64,000 bases of DNA. Origin: Bradyrhizobium sp. WBOS07. Lineage in GTDB: Bacteria > Pseudomonadota > Alphaproteobacteria > Rhizobiales > Xanthobacteraceae. The stretch lies in the NCBI RefSeq assembly GCF_024585165.1, contig NZ_CP029008.1, forward strand, positions 62,001-126,000, in the 5' to 3' direction. The first letter of the stretch is position 1. Every line of letters starts with the position of its first letter. This document shows positions 1 to 8,896 of this stretch, piece by piece. A program made the position numbers and the translations under genes. Below the pieces are notes generated by a model. It saw nothing but the letters and a program-made list of their open reading frames with translations. It was not told the origin of the DNA and did no database searches.

Positions 1-186
1 AATACGGCTGCCGGCAATGTAAGGTCTTATCAGCTCGACAGTTCGATCCATACGAGCTTGAGCGTCCTTCAAATAGGAGCTCTTTGCAGAATAAGGAGTG
101 GGCTGCTCTAGTGCTGCATCGAAATACAGACAGAACTCTTCTTTGGCATCTAGACGAGCCGCCCGGTTAATCTTCTCGAGATGCAT
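1..186 (-). CDS. Partial CDS cut by left edge, possibly a methyltransferase
   Basis: An uninterrupted reading frame of 62 codons starts at an ATG at 186 and runs off the left end of the window, so only the N-terminus is visible. The visible part is charged and helical and ends with RPYIAGSRI. A stretch of that kind often comes just before the glycine-rich motif I of class I SAM-dependent methyltransferases, and such enzymes are common in polysaccharide loci, but the motif itself would lie outside the window. The function is therefore a guess. It lies downstream of the GH74-like gene on the same strand, about 290 bases away. Confidence 0.5.
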   Translation of the reverse strand, partial: MHLEKINRAARLDAKEEFCLYFDAALEQPTPYSAKSSYLKDAQARMDRTVELIRPYIAGSRI

Positions 187-420
187 AACTTTTCACCCAA
201 AGTCAGGGCGCACCCAATAATATGAATTTTACATAAAAACTCGTAGTTCCTTCTTAGTGGCCGGTCAAGCAAGCGCCACCAGTCAGCCTTACCTTCAGAG
301 AACTGTTGTTCAACGTGGTGAATCCATGCCCGAGATCATTGCGGGCGAAGATGCAATTCTACTACTTGCGTCTGTTAGTACTTTACACTTTCCTACGTGG
401 ACCAGACATAACCTAGCTTC

Positions 421-445
421 GCAAAACAGCCCTGCGATCACAGGG
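421..445 (-). terminator. Weak candidate terminator after the GH74-like gene
   Basis: On the minus strand a 5-bp stem CCCTG/CAGGG with a 6-base loop is followed by CTGTTTTGC. It lies about 35 bases after the stop codon of the GH74-like gene. The stem is short, so this is only a candidate. Confidence 0.35.
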
Positions 446-478
446 TTAAACATACAGGGTATAGAAACTGCTCAAACT

Positions 479-2785
479 TCAGTCAACTTTCGAGCATTGC
501 AGGACTTGATCACGGTGATACTCCGCTGGATTACAGATGCCCGGCTGACCGTAGATCCAGCCAGACCCCATGTAGCCGATATAGACTAAGCCGAAGGTGT
601 CCTTACTCGCTTCAATTGAAGTAACTTGGTCAAGCGCCCCCATCGGAAATTGGACTAATCGGTGCCAACTGTCACAATTGTCTGTTGAGCGCCAGATTCC
701 ATACTCGCCACGCACTTGGCCAGAGATGTAGATCGCTGAATACTGGGCCCCTGTCGCTTCCTTCCCAAATGCAATATCATCCACCCTATTCACGTCGGAC
801 AGCGATGTCCAATTCACCCCTCCATCAATGCTCCGTCGGAGTATTGTGTCGGAACCACCATTTAAGCCCGACGTAAAGAACAGGTGGCCCGCACGATTGG
901 GCACTGCACGGAGCTTAGCAGAGAAACCGCTTCGAGGGGCGACCTCCCTGTCAAAGACCTTTGCCCAGCTTTCACCACCGTCTTCAGTTCTCCAAAGCCC
1001 TATCAAGGATTGGTTTGAGCCACCTCCGCTATGCACAAGATAGAATACTCCTCCGCGCGCGCGATCTGCCGCTAGAGTTTTGCGAGTGTAGTAGTACTTT
1101 TCATGCGAGCCAGTGTTCGGCAACTTCTCGCCCGGAAACGAAACACGCTTCCAAGTCTTTCCACGATCCTTGGTAAAGAAGGGCGCTCTATCGAACGAAG
1201 GCTCCCAAACGATGTTTGAAGTGTCTGACGAGGAGACCGCAATCGTACCAAACGACATCTTCCAGGGATCATTACCCTGCGTGCCCGGCGGCTGCGGTAG
1301 CTGGGTAAACTTTTGCCACGTTCGCCCGCCGTCTTCGCTGTAGCCGGCCATCACTGCGTCGCCATCTTGGTAGCAGCAGCCTATCCGCGTGTCCGAAGAG
1401 TTAGTCACCACGAAGCTTGGGCTAGAAGGACTCCAATCCATCTGTTGAGCGGCGATGATCATTCGCTCTCTGGGTCCAAACGTCGTGGAATACAAATTTA
1501 GATCAGCCTTCCGATGGATGCCAAAATCCCAGTTCCCAAATAGCGGGGCTTGCCCTGGCGGCTGAACGGCATCCGTAGCCACTAACTCCTCAATTCCGCG
1601 AGCTTGGCTTTTCCAAACAATTTCCCGGCCGCTGTCCGTTATGTCAGCGTAATAGATACCGGTACCAGCACAGACCCATAGCCTGTTTGTGACAACCGGA
1701 TCGAACGTCACGCGTCCCGTGGCAAAATAAGAAACGTTAGCTACACGAAGCCAGGGCGGATCGTCATCGCCCGGTTTTGAGCGACGCGAAAGTTGAATCC
1801 AAGTGTCCCCATAGTCGTCCGATCGAAAAGCCCGACCTCCAATATCGAATGCGTAGACTTGCGACGTGGCCGGATTTACGGCAACTGCACCAAATAGACG
1901 ATGCCCTAGCGCAGGACTATTAGAAAGATTGCTCCACTGACTATCATGGAATCGCCAGAGCGACTGAGTTGTGCTGTCTGCCAAGAAGAGCCGACCATTG
2001 TTAGCGGGCGCTATTTGTCGCGCAGTTCTTGGTTGCGACTGGTCCCCTCCACCCACGAAGATCAGGCCGCTCCCCTCGTCCTCAAGGAGGCCCGCACCCG
2101 GCGACATCACGCGAAGCGCTGCCCGCCTCCTCTTCCGTGGTTCAAACCAAACGATTGCTGGGTCTTCGACTGTAGGTGAGGCAGCTAATAATTGCGTCCA
2201 AGTTGCTCCTCCATTTTTACTCCGCCAAACTCCACTCTTCGGCGCAGCCAAGACTACGATCTCAGGATCATCGGGATCGATGGCCAAGAACGGGCCCGCG
2301 GTACGAAACTTACCGTTGGGGTTTGCGTAGATTGGAAAAGGGCTAGAGTTAGATGCAAGAGAGAAAGTTAAGCCTCTGTTGTCCGAACGATACATAAGAC
2401 CTTTGACTATCATGTAAATGCGATCAGCATTCGAGGGCGCAACAGCGATTTCGTATACACCCTCGTTTACGCCATTCTGCTTGCGATCCGCAGCGGGCAT
2501 ACTCGTGGCAGTCACCAGTTGCGTCCACCTATTTTGATCCGGAAGCCAAAGATATGCGCCATGGACATCAGTGCGGACAACCCGAGTCCGCCCATGGGGA
2601 TCGACATCGAATCCGGTAATAAATCCTCCCCCCCCAATCGCGACGCGTCTCCAGATATAAGTATCTGCAGGATTTGCGTGGGCTGTGGAAACCGCTTCCG
2701 TGGCGACGCATAAACTTGCAGAAAAAAGAAGCGAGATGCAAACGCCGTAAACTCGGATGGCGAAGACGTATGACCTATCGCTCAT
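479..2785 (-). CDS. Secreted GH74-type beta-propeller glycosidase
   Basis: 768 residues with an N-terminal signal peptide or anchor (hydrophobic at about 9-29). The fold is a pair of seven-bladed propellers, shown by repeated Asp-box motifs such as SDNRGLTF, SKNGGATW, SDDYGDTW, SEDGGRTW, TKDRGKTW and TEDGGESW. The opening WRRVAIGGGGFITGF and RTDVHGAY (Asp73) match the start of the GH74 xyloglucanase family, where this Asp is catalytic. GNWDFG (Asp420) sits where the family has its second catalytic Asp. The enzyme is likely a periplasmic or extracellular endo- or exo-glycanase. Its ATG overlaps the stop of the upstream polymerase gene by 4 bases, so the pair is probably translationally coupled. 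This points to a role in trimming or releasing the EPS made here, not in xyloglucan degradation. Substrate is unknown. Confidence 0.8.
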   Translation of the reverse strand: MSDRSYVFAIRVYGVCISLLFSASLCVATEAVSTAHANPADTYIWRRVAIGGGGFITGFDVDPHGRTRVVRTDVHGAYLWLPDQNRWTQLVTATSMPAADRKQNGVNEGVYEIAVAPSNADRIYMIVKGLMYRSDNRGLTFSLASNSSPFPIYANPNGKFRTAGPFLAIDPDDPEIVVLAAPKSGVWRSKNGGATWTQLLAASPTVEDPAIVWFEPRKRRRAALRVMSPGAGLLEDEGSGLIFVGGGDQSQPRTARQIAPANNGRLFLADSTTQSLWRFHDSQWSNLSNSPALGHRLFGAVAVNPATSQVYAFDIGGRAFRSDDYGDTWIQLSRRSKPGDDDPPWLRVANVSYFATGRVTFDPVVTNRLWVCAGTGIYYADITDSGREIVWKSQARGIEELVATDAVQPPGQAPLFGNWDFGIHRKADLNLYSTTFGPRERMIIAAQQMDWSPSSPSFVVTNSSDTRIGCCYQDGDAVMAGYSEDGGRTWQKFTQLPQPPGTQGNDPWKMSFGTIAVSSSDTSNIVWEPSFDRAPFFTKDRGKTWKRVSFPGEKLPNTGSHEKYYYTRKTLAADRARGGVFYLVHSGGGSNQSLIGLWRTEDGGESWAKVFDREVAPRSGFSAKLRAVPNRAGHLFFTSGLNGGSDTILRRSIDGGVNWTSLSDVNRVDDIAFGKEATGAQYSAIYISGQVRGEYGIWRSTDNCDSWHRLVQFPMGALDQVTSIEASKDTFGLVYIGYMGSGWIYGQPGICNPAEYHRDQVLQCSKVD

Positions 2786-4158
2786 GGAGACTCTCCGCAG
2801 CTTTGAGACTGAAAGAGCGATCTTGCGTCGTCTAATCTTCGGATAAATCGATCTTTGTGCTCGCGCTTTGCTGCGTGCAAGAACGCCAAGCTCAACATGA
2901 AGAAGACTTCGACCATCATATCTCGGTCAAGCAGACTACTCTCCGTGAAGTTGTGACCGACGCAAAAGACAAGGAGTGCGAATAGCAGCCCTCGTTCGCG
3001 AGGCTTAAGGCTCGCTTCGATCAGAACCGCCTTAATCGGAACCACGATGAGCGAAACTACGACCAGCAGCAAACCTGGAAGCCCCAGCTGAACCAACAGG
3101 TCCAAGTAACCGTTGTGCCCGCTGGCGATCTTTGAAATCCAGCTGTTCGATGAAATATAGTGAAACACTGGACTTTGTGCACCAATATTCCAAAACGAAC
3201 CGTACCCCGCACCGAAGAGTAAATTGTCTTGAGCATAGGCTAGTAGCACAGACCAGATTTGAGCCCGGCCGGTAAAAGCCTCCTTGGTTTCTAGGATTCC
3301 TGTTAGTTCGTCCCAGTAGATTGACAAGGTTAGCAACGCCCCGAGACAAACTGCTGCTAACCCAAGCAACGCAACGCTGTTGTACGCCACTCGATACCGA
3401 GAAAATGCGAGGCCCCCGAGGAGCGCGCCGACGAGAAGGCCCAGGGATGTTTTTGAATTAGTGCGATAGAGAAAGTATGCCGAACCTAATACGACAAGCC
3501 AGCGCCACAATGTCGACTTCTTCGAAATATCGAAGAGCAGAAAAAGGATCAGCACTGCGCAGACAGCCCCCGCGAAATTCTTTTGAACTAGAATGCCTCT
3601 CCAACTGCCAACGATGCCAGGATCGGCAGCATCGGCGACCTGATGAATCCCCTCTTGCGGCAAAAGCAACACAACGGCGTAACTGAGAAACACCGCCAGA
3701 CTTAGCACCCCTTCCGTGACTGAAACCGCCCGCAGGAAGCCGACCCTTCGTACGGCTTCAAACACACTCCAGATGATTAATGCAGTCAGCCCTAGGCGCC
3801 GAATCGTAGCGCCTGGTTCGATCGCCCACGCGGCGCTCGTCAAACAATACGCAAGCGGCAAAATTACATAGCTCGGAGGGATATGTATCCGACCGGCCGC
3901 CTTCAGAGAATCCGATGTGAGGAGCAGCCCGACGAAGATGCCTCCATATACGAGTTGACGAAACACATCGCCCTCTCCCGTCGACAAAGCTTCCTTCCGG
4001 GCTGCAACTATATTCAAGCCGAAGAGAACCATGCAAAGCATGAAGATGAAAAGAGTTTCCGCCAAAAAATCCCGCTTCGGCGAAGCCAACAATTTGATCG
4101 GCTTTGAATTGCGGAGCAGTGCTTGCTGAGGAGTCGATAACTCGTGGCGTTTCATCAA
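2782..4158 (-). CDS. O-antigen ligase / ExoQ-like polysaccharide polymerase
   Basis: 458 residues, an integral membrane protein with about ten hydrophobic segments. The pattern of the O-antigen ligase/Wzy family is visible: GRAQIWSVLLAYAQDNLLFGAGYG, given here as the key pieces GRAQIW and LFGAGYGSFW, followed by a loop ending in SGHNGYLDLLVQLGLPG. The SGHNGYLD/QLGLPG part is characteristic of ExoQ-like EPS polymerases. It probably joins lipid-linked repeat units in the inner membrane. Its stop codon overlaps the start of the GH74-like gene (ATGA). The gene is visibly richer in A+T than the genes from 11.4 kb on, which suggests that this end of the EPS locus was acquired or exchanged. Confidence 0.82.
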   Translation of the reverse strand: MMKRHELSTPQQALLRNSKPIKLLASPKRDFLAETLFIFMLCMVLFGLNIVAARKEALSTGEGDVFRQLVYGGIFVGLLLTSDSLKAAGRIHIPPSYVILPLAYCLTSAAWAIEPGATIRRLGLTALIIWSVFEAVRRVGFLRAVSVTEGVLSLAVFLSYAVVLLLPQEGIHQVADAADPGIVGSWRGILVQKNFAGAVCAVLILFLLFDISKKSTLWRWLVVLGSAYFLYRTNSKTSLGLLVGALLGGLAFSRYRVAYNSVALLGLAAVCLGALLTLSIYWDELTGILETKEAFTGRAQIWSVLLAYAQDNLLFGAGYGSFWNIGAQSPVFHYISSNSWISKIASGHNGYLDLLVQLGLPGLLLVVVSLIVVPIKAVLIEASLKPRERGLLFALLVFCVGHNFTESSLLDRDMMVEVFFMLSLAFLHAAKREHKDRFIRRLDDARSLFQSQSCGESP

Positions 4159-4485
4159 TAGCTCTGATCACCGATGAGGCTAATGGAGTGCCTTTTGCCA
4201 CGCAGAGACGGTAACGGCTGCAGCCTCGCAATAGCGATGACCTCGTCTCACGAGATCGGAGGGCCCGCGCACGGCACTCGTCCAAATAGCAATCGCTAGC
4301 CCGATTCGATTCGTTCAATCGAGCGCGTCATGGGGTTCGGACCCGCTAGTGAGCAGGCCTGTTCAACTTTGATGACGCTGCCTCACAGCCTCGGCGGCAG
4401 AGACCTACGTGAATATCTCCGTCTATAGAGACCGCCATTGCCGGCTGATCCTTCCAAACTTACGGCTAACAACTCCATCCTAACA
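4159..4485. other. Intergenic stretch upstream of the polymerase gene
   Basis: 327 bases between the polymerase start and the end of the small secreted protein gene. No frame here looks like a gene, and no repeat or clear promoter box was found. It must contain the promoter for the polymerase/GH74 pair. Confidence 0.5.
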
Positions 4486-4758
4486 TTAATAGGCACGGCG
4501 CAAGACAGGCCCGGCAGGCGCGCAAACCCGATCCATATACCAGCCATATGGCGTTTCGACCCGCACCAGCGGGCAACGGCGCCACGGCGCATACCGGTAG
4601 GGATAGGGCTGCGCCCAGAACGTCACGGGCGTCGCCTGGCTTTCGCCCGCGAGCAGGGCTGCCGGTGCGGGCACCTGCATCGCCGCGCTCGCTCCGCTCG
4701 GCGCGCAGAGGGTGACAGTCGCGGCCAAAAGGCCTCCTCGCGTCAACGTCTTAAACAT
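4486..4758 (-). CDS. Small secreted protein of unknown function
   Basis: 90 residues with a clear signal peptide (LLAATVTLCAPSGASA, cleavage expected near residue 25). The mature part is rich in Pro, Tyr, Trp and Arg and has two Cys residues (RRCPLV and DRVCAP) that could form a disulfide. The start ATG follows a GAGGAG ribosome-binding site and comes directly after a TGA in another frame. I do not recognise a named family. Short Tyr/Trp/Pro-rich exported proteins of this kind are frequent in Bradyrhizobium. Confidence 0.7.
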   Translation of the reverse strand: MFKTLTRGGLLAATVTLCAPSGASAAMQVPAPAALLAGESQATPVTFWAQPYPYRYAPWRRCPLVRVETPYGWYMDRVCAPAGPVLRRAY

Positions 4759-4967
4759 TCAAAATAGCTCCTCGCGCTTGCGGATTTGATTCCCGAACGC
4801 GCCCGTCGGATCCCGGCCCGCCGACATCGCCAGTTCGTAAGGCCGCTCCACGACCAGCCCAAATAGTGAACCGAACTTTACCAAGGCGGCCGGCGCAAAT
4901 GCAACCGATGCAAGTGCAGCAGAGGGCCTTCTAGAGCGATATGGCGCCCAAGTGTGGCTTCCTGGTC

Positions 4968-6047
4968 CTATTTTTCCTCGCTCCAGGCGCCTGGGGCGGC
5001 GAGATCGGGCGATCGGCGGTAGACGTCCCGGAGAAACTGGTAGTTGACCGTCTGGGCCAGAGGCACGTCCTCCTCCCCGAGCTTGGCGAACAGGAGGATA
5101 TCCCGGAGCGTCCGCCAGCGGCTTTCGTCGTAGTCGCCGATGCGGCCGCCCGTCGGCAGCACCAGCGGGCGCTGCAGCTGCAGCTCGAATTTGAGCCGCT
5201 CCGGATTCGGACTGCCCGGTCCGGTACCAGCGAGAACAGGCACGCTCCGTGCATAGTCCGCGTAGGTGAATTGCCACCCTCGAATGAGCCCCTGAAGAAC
5301 GTCGGCAATCATAGACGGCTGTTCGTGGACGAGAGCGTTGCTCGCAAAGTAGACCAACCCTGGAACGTGGATACCGTAATCTTGCGGTTTGATGACATTC
5401 AGCTTCACGAAAACCGGACTGGCGGGATCCGGTTGCCCGTCGATTGCGGTGATGATGGCGTCCACTTCGCCGGCCCGCAGGGCTTCGAAGCCGTCGCGGC
5501 CGGGCATCTTGGTGATCTGGCTGCGGGGAAGTCCGAGCTGCGCCATCATGGCATCGAAAACCACGTCGCCCTCGCTCGCTCTTTGGTATCCGACTCGCTT
5601 TCCGACCAGATCAGCCGGCCGCCGCAAACCCGAGCTTTCAAGCGTAAAGATCGCGACGGAGGTATCGAGGAAGCTCGCGGCAAACGCCGTCACGGGAACA
5701 CCGCGCCAAGTTGCCAGCAAGAACTTGTGGCCGCTGGTCACGCCGACGGCATGTTGACGTGCGATCGTCTGGACGAAGTCTGGGTCGGGTTGGGCCGCCA
5801 CATCAATGCGGGAGGAGAAATATCCCTGCCGAGATGCGCAGAGTTCGCCCGCAAACCGCGCGCCATATGGTCCGTCCAACACGAGCCTGACCGCGGCAGC
5901 AGTCGGAGCCGTCGGGGTTTGGACGGGTGCCACGTCGGGGCGGAGAAGGAGAAGCGCAGTTCCGACCAAGGCCAATGCAGCGAGGCTGATGGCGAGGGTG
6001 CGCTTTCCTTTCGACCCGGTTCGCCGCCGGGACTGGATTCGAGGCAC
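4968..6047 (-). CDS. NMT1/SsuA-type ABC transporter substrate-binding protein
   Basis: 359 residues. An Arg/Lys-rich N-terminus and one hydrophobic segment (about 18-36) act as a signal peptide or anchor. The body has the two-lobed NMT1/THI5 fold: VRLVLDGPYGARFAGELCASRQGYF, in which LDGPYGARFAG corresponds to the N-terminal strand and helix, then ADLVGKRVGYQ and AGEVDAIITAIDGQP. Relatives bind thiamine precursors, sulfonates, nitrate or taurine. No permease or ATPase gene is adjacent, so the ligand cannot be inferred and the protein may act alone or with a remote transporter. It is divergent from the sugar-phosphate transferase gene. Confidence 0.8.
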   Translation of the reverse strand: MPRIQSRRRTGSKGKRTLAISLAALALVGTALLLLRPDVAPVQTPTAPTAAAVRLVLDGPYGARFAGELCASRQGYFSSRIDVAAQPDPDFVQTIARQHAVGVTSGHKFLLATWRGVPVTAFAASFLDTSVAIFTLESSGLRRPADLVGKRVGYQRASEGDVVFDAMMAQLGLPRSQITKMPGRDGFEALRAGEVDAIITAIDGQPDPASPVFVKLNVIKPQDYGIHVPGLVYFASNALVHEQPSMIADVLQGLIRGWQFTYADYARSVPVLAGTGPGSPNPERLKFELQLQRPLVLPTGGRIGDYDESRWRTLRDILLFAKLGEEDVPLAQTVNYQFLRDVYRRSPDLAAPGAWSEEK

Positions 6048-6219
6048 TGAGAACTTCCCTAACGGTTTGCAAAATTTAATATATCAGTCGAGGCGAGATG
6101 GGCTACACTGCAACTTATGGGGTAAGGTTAATTTTTCCTTCGCCTTGTTTTGACAGCGATTTTGATCGATAGCACGGCCTGTTCGGGTAAATGAATTTTG
6201 CGTCAATGGTTTTTTCAGG

Positions 6220-7719
6220 ATGACAATTCTTTCCACACGGCCGCTGCCCGTCGCTGGTTCTGCGAGCAAAACTGGTGTAGCCGAGCAGGTTCCGGACACA
6301 GCTAAAGGCTTTTCATCCAGATGGATGCGCCCTGTAGCTGTTGAACGGGGGATGGCTGTGGTCGACGCGGCGCTTGTCCTGATTAGCGGCATTGGCTGCG
6401 CGGGCGGCTATCACGTCGCGACAGCGGGCACGTTGGGCAAAATCGATGTCTATGCGGCGGCCAGCGTCCTAGTTGCGATCAATTTCGTGCTGCTGACGAC
6501 CGTGCAGCACGGCTACCGCTTGAAGAACATCACCAACCTGCCCCGCACCTTCCGGCTGACGCTGACGACCTGGACCGGGCTGTTCGGGGCGCTGCTGGCG
6601 ATCGCCTTCACGATGAAGGTCAGCGAGGAGTTTTCGCGCGGGACCACGATCTCGTTCTACCTGGTCGGCCTCACCCTCCTCCTCGCCTGGAAAGCGATCG
6701 CGGCGCGCTGGACCGCGCATGCCTTGCGCACCGGCGCCTTCGCCAACGGCCGCGCGCTTCTGATCGCCGAGTTCGGCCTTGCCAGCTCCTCCAACGCGGT
6801 CGACGACCTCGGCCAGCACGGCTACCGCCTGGTGCGGGTGATGGAGATCGCGCCGAAGGACCTCGCCTCGCCGCTGCTGCTGTCGCAGCTGGCGCCGCGC
6901 TTCGAGGAGCTGATCGCGTTCGCGCGCGAGAACCGGATCGAGCACGTCTTCCTGCTGATGAACTGGAGCCGGCAGCACGCGATCGACAGCATTCTGGACG
7001 CGCTGAAGATCCTGCCGATCCCCGTGCATCTGGTGCCGGACCCCAACGCGGCGCGGTTCCTGCGCTATCCGCTGGTCTCCACCGGCAACACCTTCACCGC
7101 CGAGCTGCGCCGCGCGCCGCTGTCCTGGAAGGAGCGCGCGCTGAAGCGGACGCTCGACCTCGCCGGCGCCAGCCTTGCGCTGATGGTGTTCGCGCCGGTG
7201 ATGCTGGTGACCGCTATCCTCATCAAGCTGAGCTCGAAGGGCCCGGTGTTCTTCCGCCAGACCCGCCACGGCTTCGGCGGGCGCGCGTTTCGGATCTTCA
7301 AGTTCCGCACCATGCGCGTGCTGGAGGACGGCCCGACCATCGTGCAGGCGCAGAAGAACGACCCGCGCGTCACGCCCATCGGCAAATGGCTGCGCAAGAC
7401 CTCGATCGACGAGCTGCCGCAGCTCTTCAACGTGCTCAAGGGCGACATGTCGCTGGTCGGTCCCCGCCCGCACGCGGCCGCCCACAACACCGAATATGAG
7501 CAGATCATTGGCAACTACGCCTTCCGCCACCACGTCAAGCCAGGCATCACCGGCTGGGCTCAGATCAATGGTTACAGAGGCGAGACCCAGACGGTTGGTC
7601 TAATGCAAAAGCGGGTAGAACTCGATCTGTGGTACATTAACAACTGGAATCTTTTCCTTGACCTCATAATCTTGATCCGCACAACGGCGGTCGCGTTTGG
7701 GCGATCCAATGCTTATTAG
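6220..7719 (+). CDS. Undecaprenyl-phosphate hexose-1-phosphate transferase (WcaJ/ExoY-like)
   Basis: 499 residues, a polyprenyl glycosylphosphotransferase that starts EPS repeat-unit synthesis by moving a hexose-1-phosphate onto the lipid carrier. The N-terminal half has four to five membrane helices and a Rossmann-like CoA-binding-like domain (about 180-290). The C-terminal catalytic domain has KRTLDLAGASLAL, the basic-acidic FKFRTMR, IDELPQLFNVLKGDMSLVGPRP and VKPGITGWAQING, all hallmarks of the family. The base composition falls sharply near 7560: a hand count gives 36/60 G+C at 7381-7440 but 25/60 at 7621-7680. It converges on the next gene with only 10 bases between the stops. Confidence 0.93.
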   Translation: MTILSTRPLPVAGSASKTGVAEQVPDTAKGFSSRWMRPVAVERGMAVVDAALVLISGIGCAGGYHVATAGTLGKIDVYAAASVLVAINFVLLTTVQHGYRLKNITNLPRTFRLTLTTWTGLFGALLAIAFTMKVSEEFSRGTTISFYLVGLTLLLAWKAIAARWTAHALRTGAFANGRALLIAEFGLASSSNAVDDLGQHGYRLVRVMEIAPKDLASPLLLSQLAPRFEELIAFARENRIEHVFLLMNWSRQHAIDSILDALKILPIPVHLVPDPNAARFLRYPLVSTGNTFTAELRRAPLSWKERALKRTLDLAGASLALMVFAPVMLVTAILIKLSSKGPVFFRQTRHGFGGRAFRIFKFRTMRVLEDGPTIVQAQKNDPRVTPIGKWLRKTSIDELPQLFNVLKGDMSLVGPRPHAAAHNTEYEQIIGNYAFRHHVKPGITGWAQINGYRGETQTVGLMQKRVELDLWYINNWNLFLDLIILIRTTAVAFGRSNAY

Positions 7720-7729
7720 CTCCGCCATA

Positions 7730-8149
7730 TTAGTGCTGAGTTATCGAGTAGCGAAAGTACCGTATTCCCGTGAGTGACCCTAGAATGGTGTCTTCCCTAG
7801 CGTATCCGGCCACAGAGGTTTCTTTACAGTTATCCGAATTTGAGTAACACACCTTGACCCTAATCTTTCTCGGACAAGTGTTTCTTATGCTTACCACGTG
7901 ATCAAGGACATTCGGATTGGTGACATGCGGTCGCGCAATAGCCTCAACTTGTAAGCACGGTCGATTCAACGGATCGCGAATGATTGACGAAGCGGACTGC
8001 TCTGCTGGCCCCTGCAAGGTAGCTCTCCTCGGACTTGAAGCGCCAGTTTGCGCATGAGCACCAGAATGGTCGAGCACGAGCGATGGTAAAACCATCAAGG
8101 CTGCATAGATAATCGTAGCGCCGAGGAGAAACTGTACCTTTATTGCCAT
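7730..8149 (-). CDS. Secreted protein of unknown function in the EPS cluster
   Basis: 139 residues with an N-terminal signal peptide or anchor (hydrophobic about 6-25, ending near AHAQ). The mature part has five Cys residues, among them NRPCLQ, RNTCPRK, KVCYSN and DNCKE, so disulfides are likely in the periplasm. It is the last gene of an ExoP operon and overlaps the upstream gene by 10 bases. No family recognised. A+T-rich codon use is shared with its two upstream neighbours. Confidence 0.7.
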   Translation of the reverse strand: MAIKVQFLLGATIIYAALMVLPSLVLDHSGAHAQTGASSPRRATLQGPAEQSASSIIRDPLNRPCLQVEAIARPHVTNPNVLDHVVSIRNTCPRKIRVKVCYSNSDNCKETSVAGYAREDTILGSLTGIRYFRYSITQH

Positions 8150-8877
8150 GGGCGTTCGCCAATTTCGACACCCGGCACATTGAGATGGGTACCTTCGCGG
8201 GCCAGTCTTCTAGCGAAGGCTTCACGTGGTACGATGTCAACTCGACCAATCTCGTTCACCAGTCTATTTCGCTCCGGCCACCCCACACTCATCAAAATGA
8301 TCACAGCATCTTCGATGAATCCGCTCTCGACTAGAGCACTAAACTCCTTGACTGCGTGTCGCTGAACGTTCTCGTTGAGCATCGAAAAAGCTGCAAGGGC
8401 CAACTTGTTTCGCCTTAACGCAATCCAGGCCTCTAGAGGCGCTAGAGAGTAGGACTGCTCAATGTATCCGAGAGCGTTTAGGTCAATGCCCTTGCGATTC
8501 GTCTCAAGCGAGTAGAGCATAAGCCAAAGAAAAGAATCGTATGGACGCATTGAAAGACTGTGTCTCAGTTTGTCAGCCGCCATGGTTACGTCCCGTTCTA
8601 GCTCCTGCGAGTCCTTTCGCTGCATCGCTTCTTCGGCCATGCGAAATCCGAAAAGAGCCTTTGAATGAGCAATTTCTGACTGCTCTATAAATCCCTCATG
8701 AGCAACTTCCATCCGCTTGAGCAATTCAGCCAACACACCCGGCCTGAACCGATCATCCGCCATCACTCGCGCCGACGTAGCCCTGGCAGTCGCCACAACC
8801 CAGAACGATGGAACAGCGGTCAAGGACCAGAGAATTGAGATAGCTCCCAATATCGCCAGAGATCTGAGCACTAACAT
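8140..8877 (-). CDS. Membrane-anchored helical protein of unknown function, ExoP-linked
   Basis: 245 residues from an ATG at 8877; a TTG two codons earlier is also possible. One N-terminal membrane helix is followed by an all-helical periplasmic part that looks TPR-like (RPYDSFLWLMLYSLE, then a run of paired helices). It lies 13-20 bases after the ExoP stop and overlaps the next gene, so it is in the same operon. The protein at 19888-20547 has the same layout and can be aligned by eye, which suggests a small EPS-associated family with two members here. No named family recognised; a scaffold role near the co-polymerase is an inference. Confidence 0.72.
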   Translation of the reverse strand: MLVLRSLAILGAISILWSLTAVPSFWVVATARATSARVMADDRFRPGVLAELLKRMEVAHEGFIEQSEIAHSKALFGFRMAEEAMQRKDSQELERDVTMAADKLRHSLSMRPYDSFLWLMLYSLETNRKGIDLNALGYIEQSYSLAPLEAWIALRRNKLALAAFSMLNENVQRHAVKEFSALVESGFIEDAVIILMSVGWPERNRLVNEIGRVDIVPREAFARRLAREGTHLNVPGVEIGERPWQ

Positions 8878-8896
8878 AGACAACCGGAAGGACTCG

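Noticed and set aside
257..589. Plus-strand 110-codon frame at the left end
   Set aside because: It overlaps the 3' end of the GH74-like gene, has no ribosome-binding site, and its sequence has no protein-like features.
6150..6155. TTGACA as a -35 box before the transferase gene
   Set aside because: No acceptable -10 box follows at 16-18 bases, so a sigma-70 promoter could not be called.
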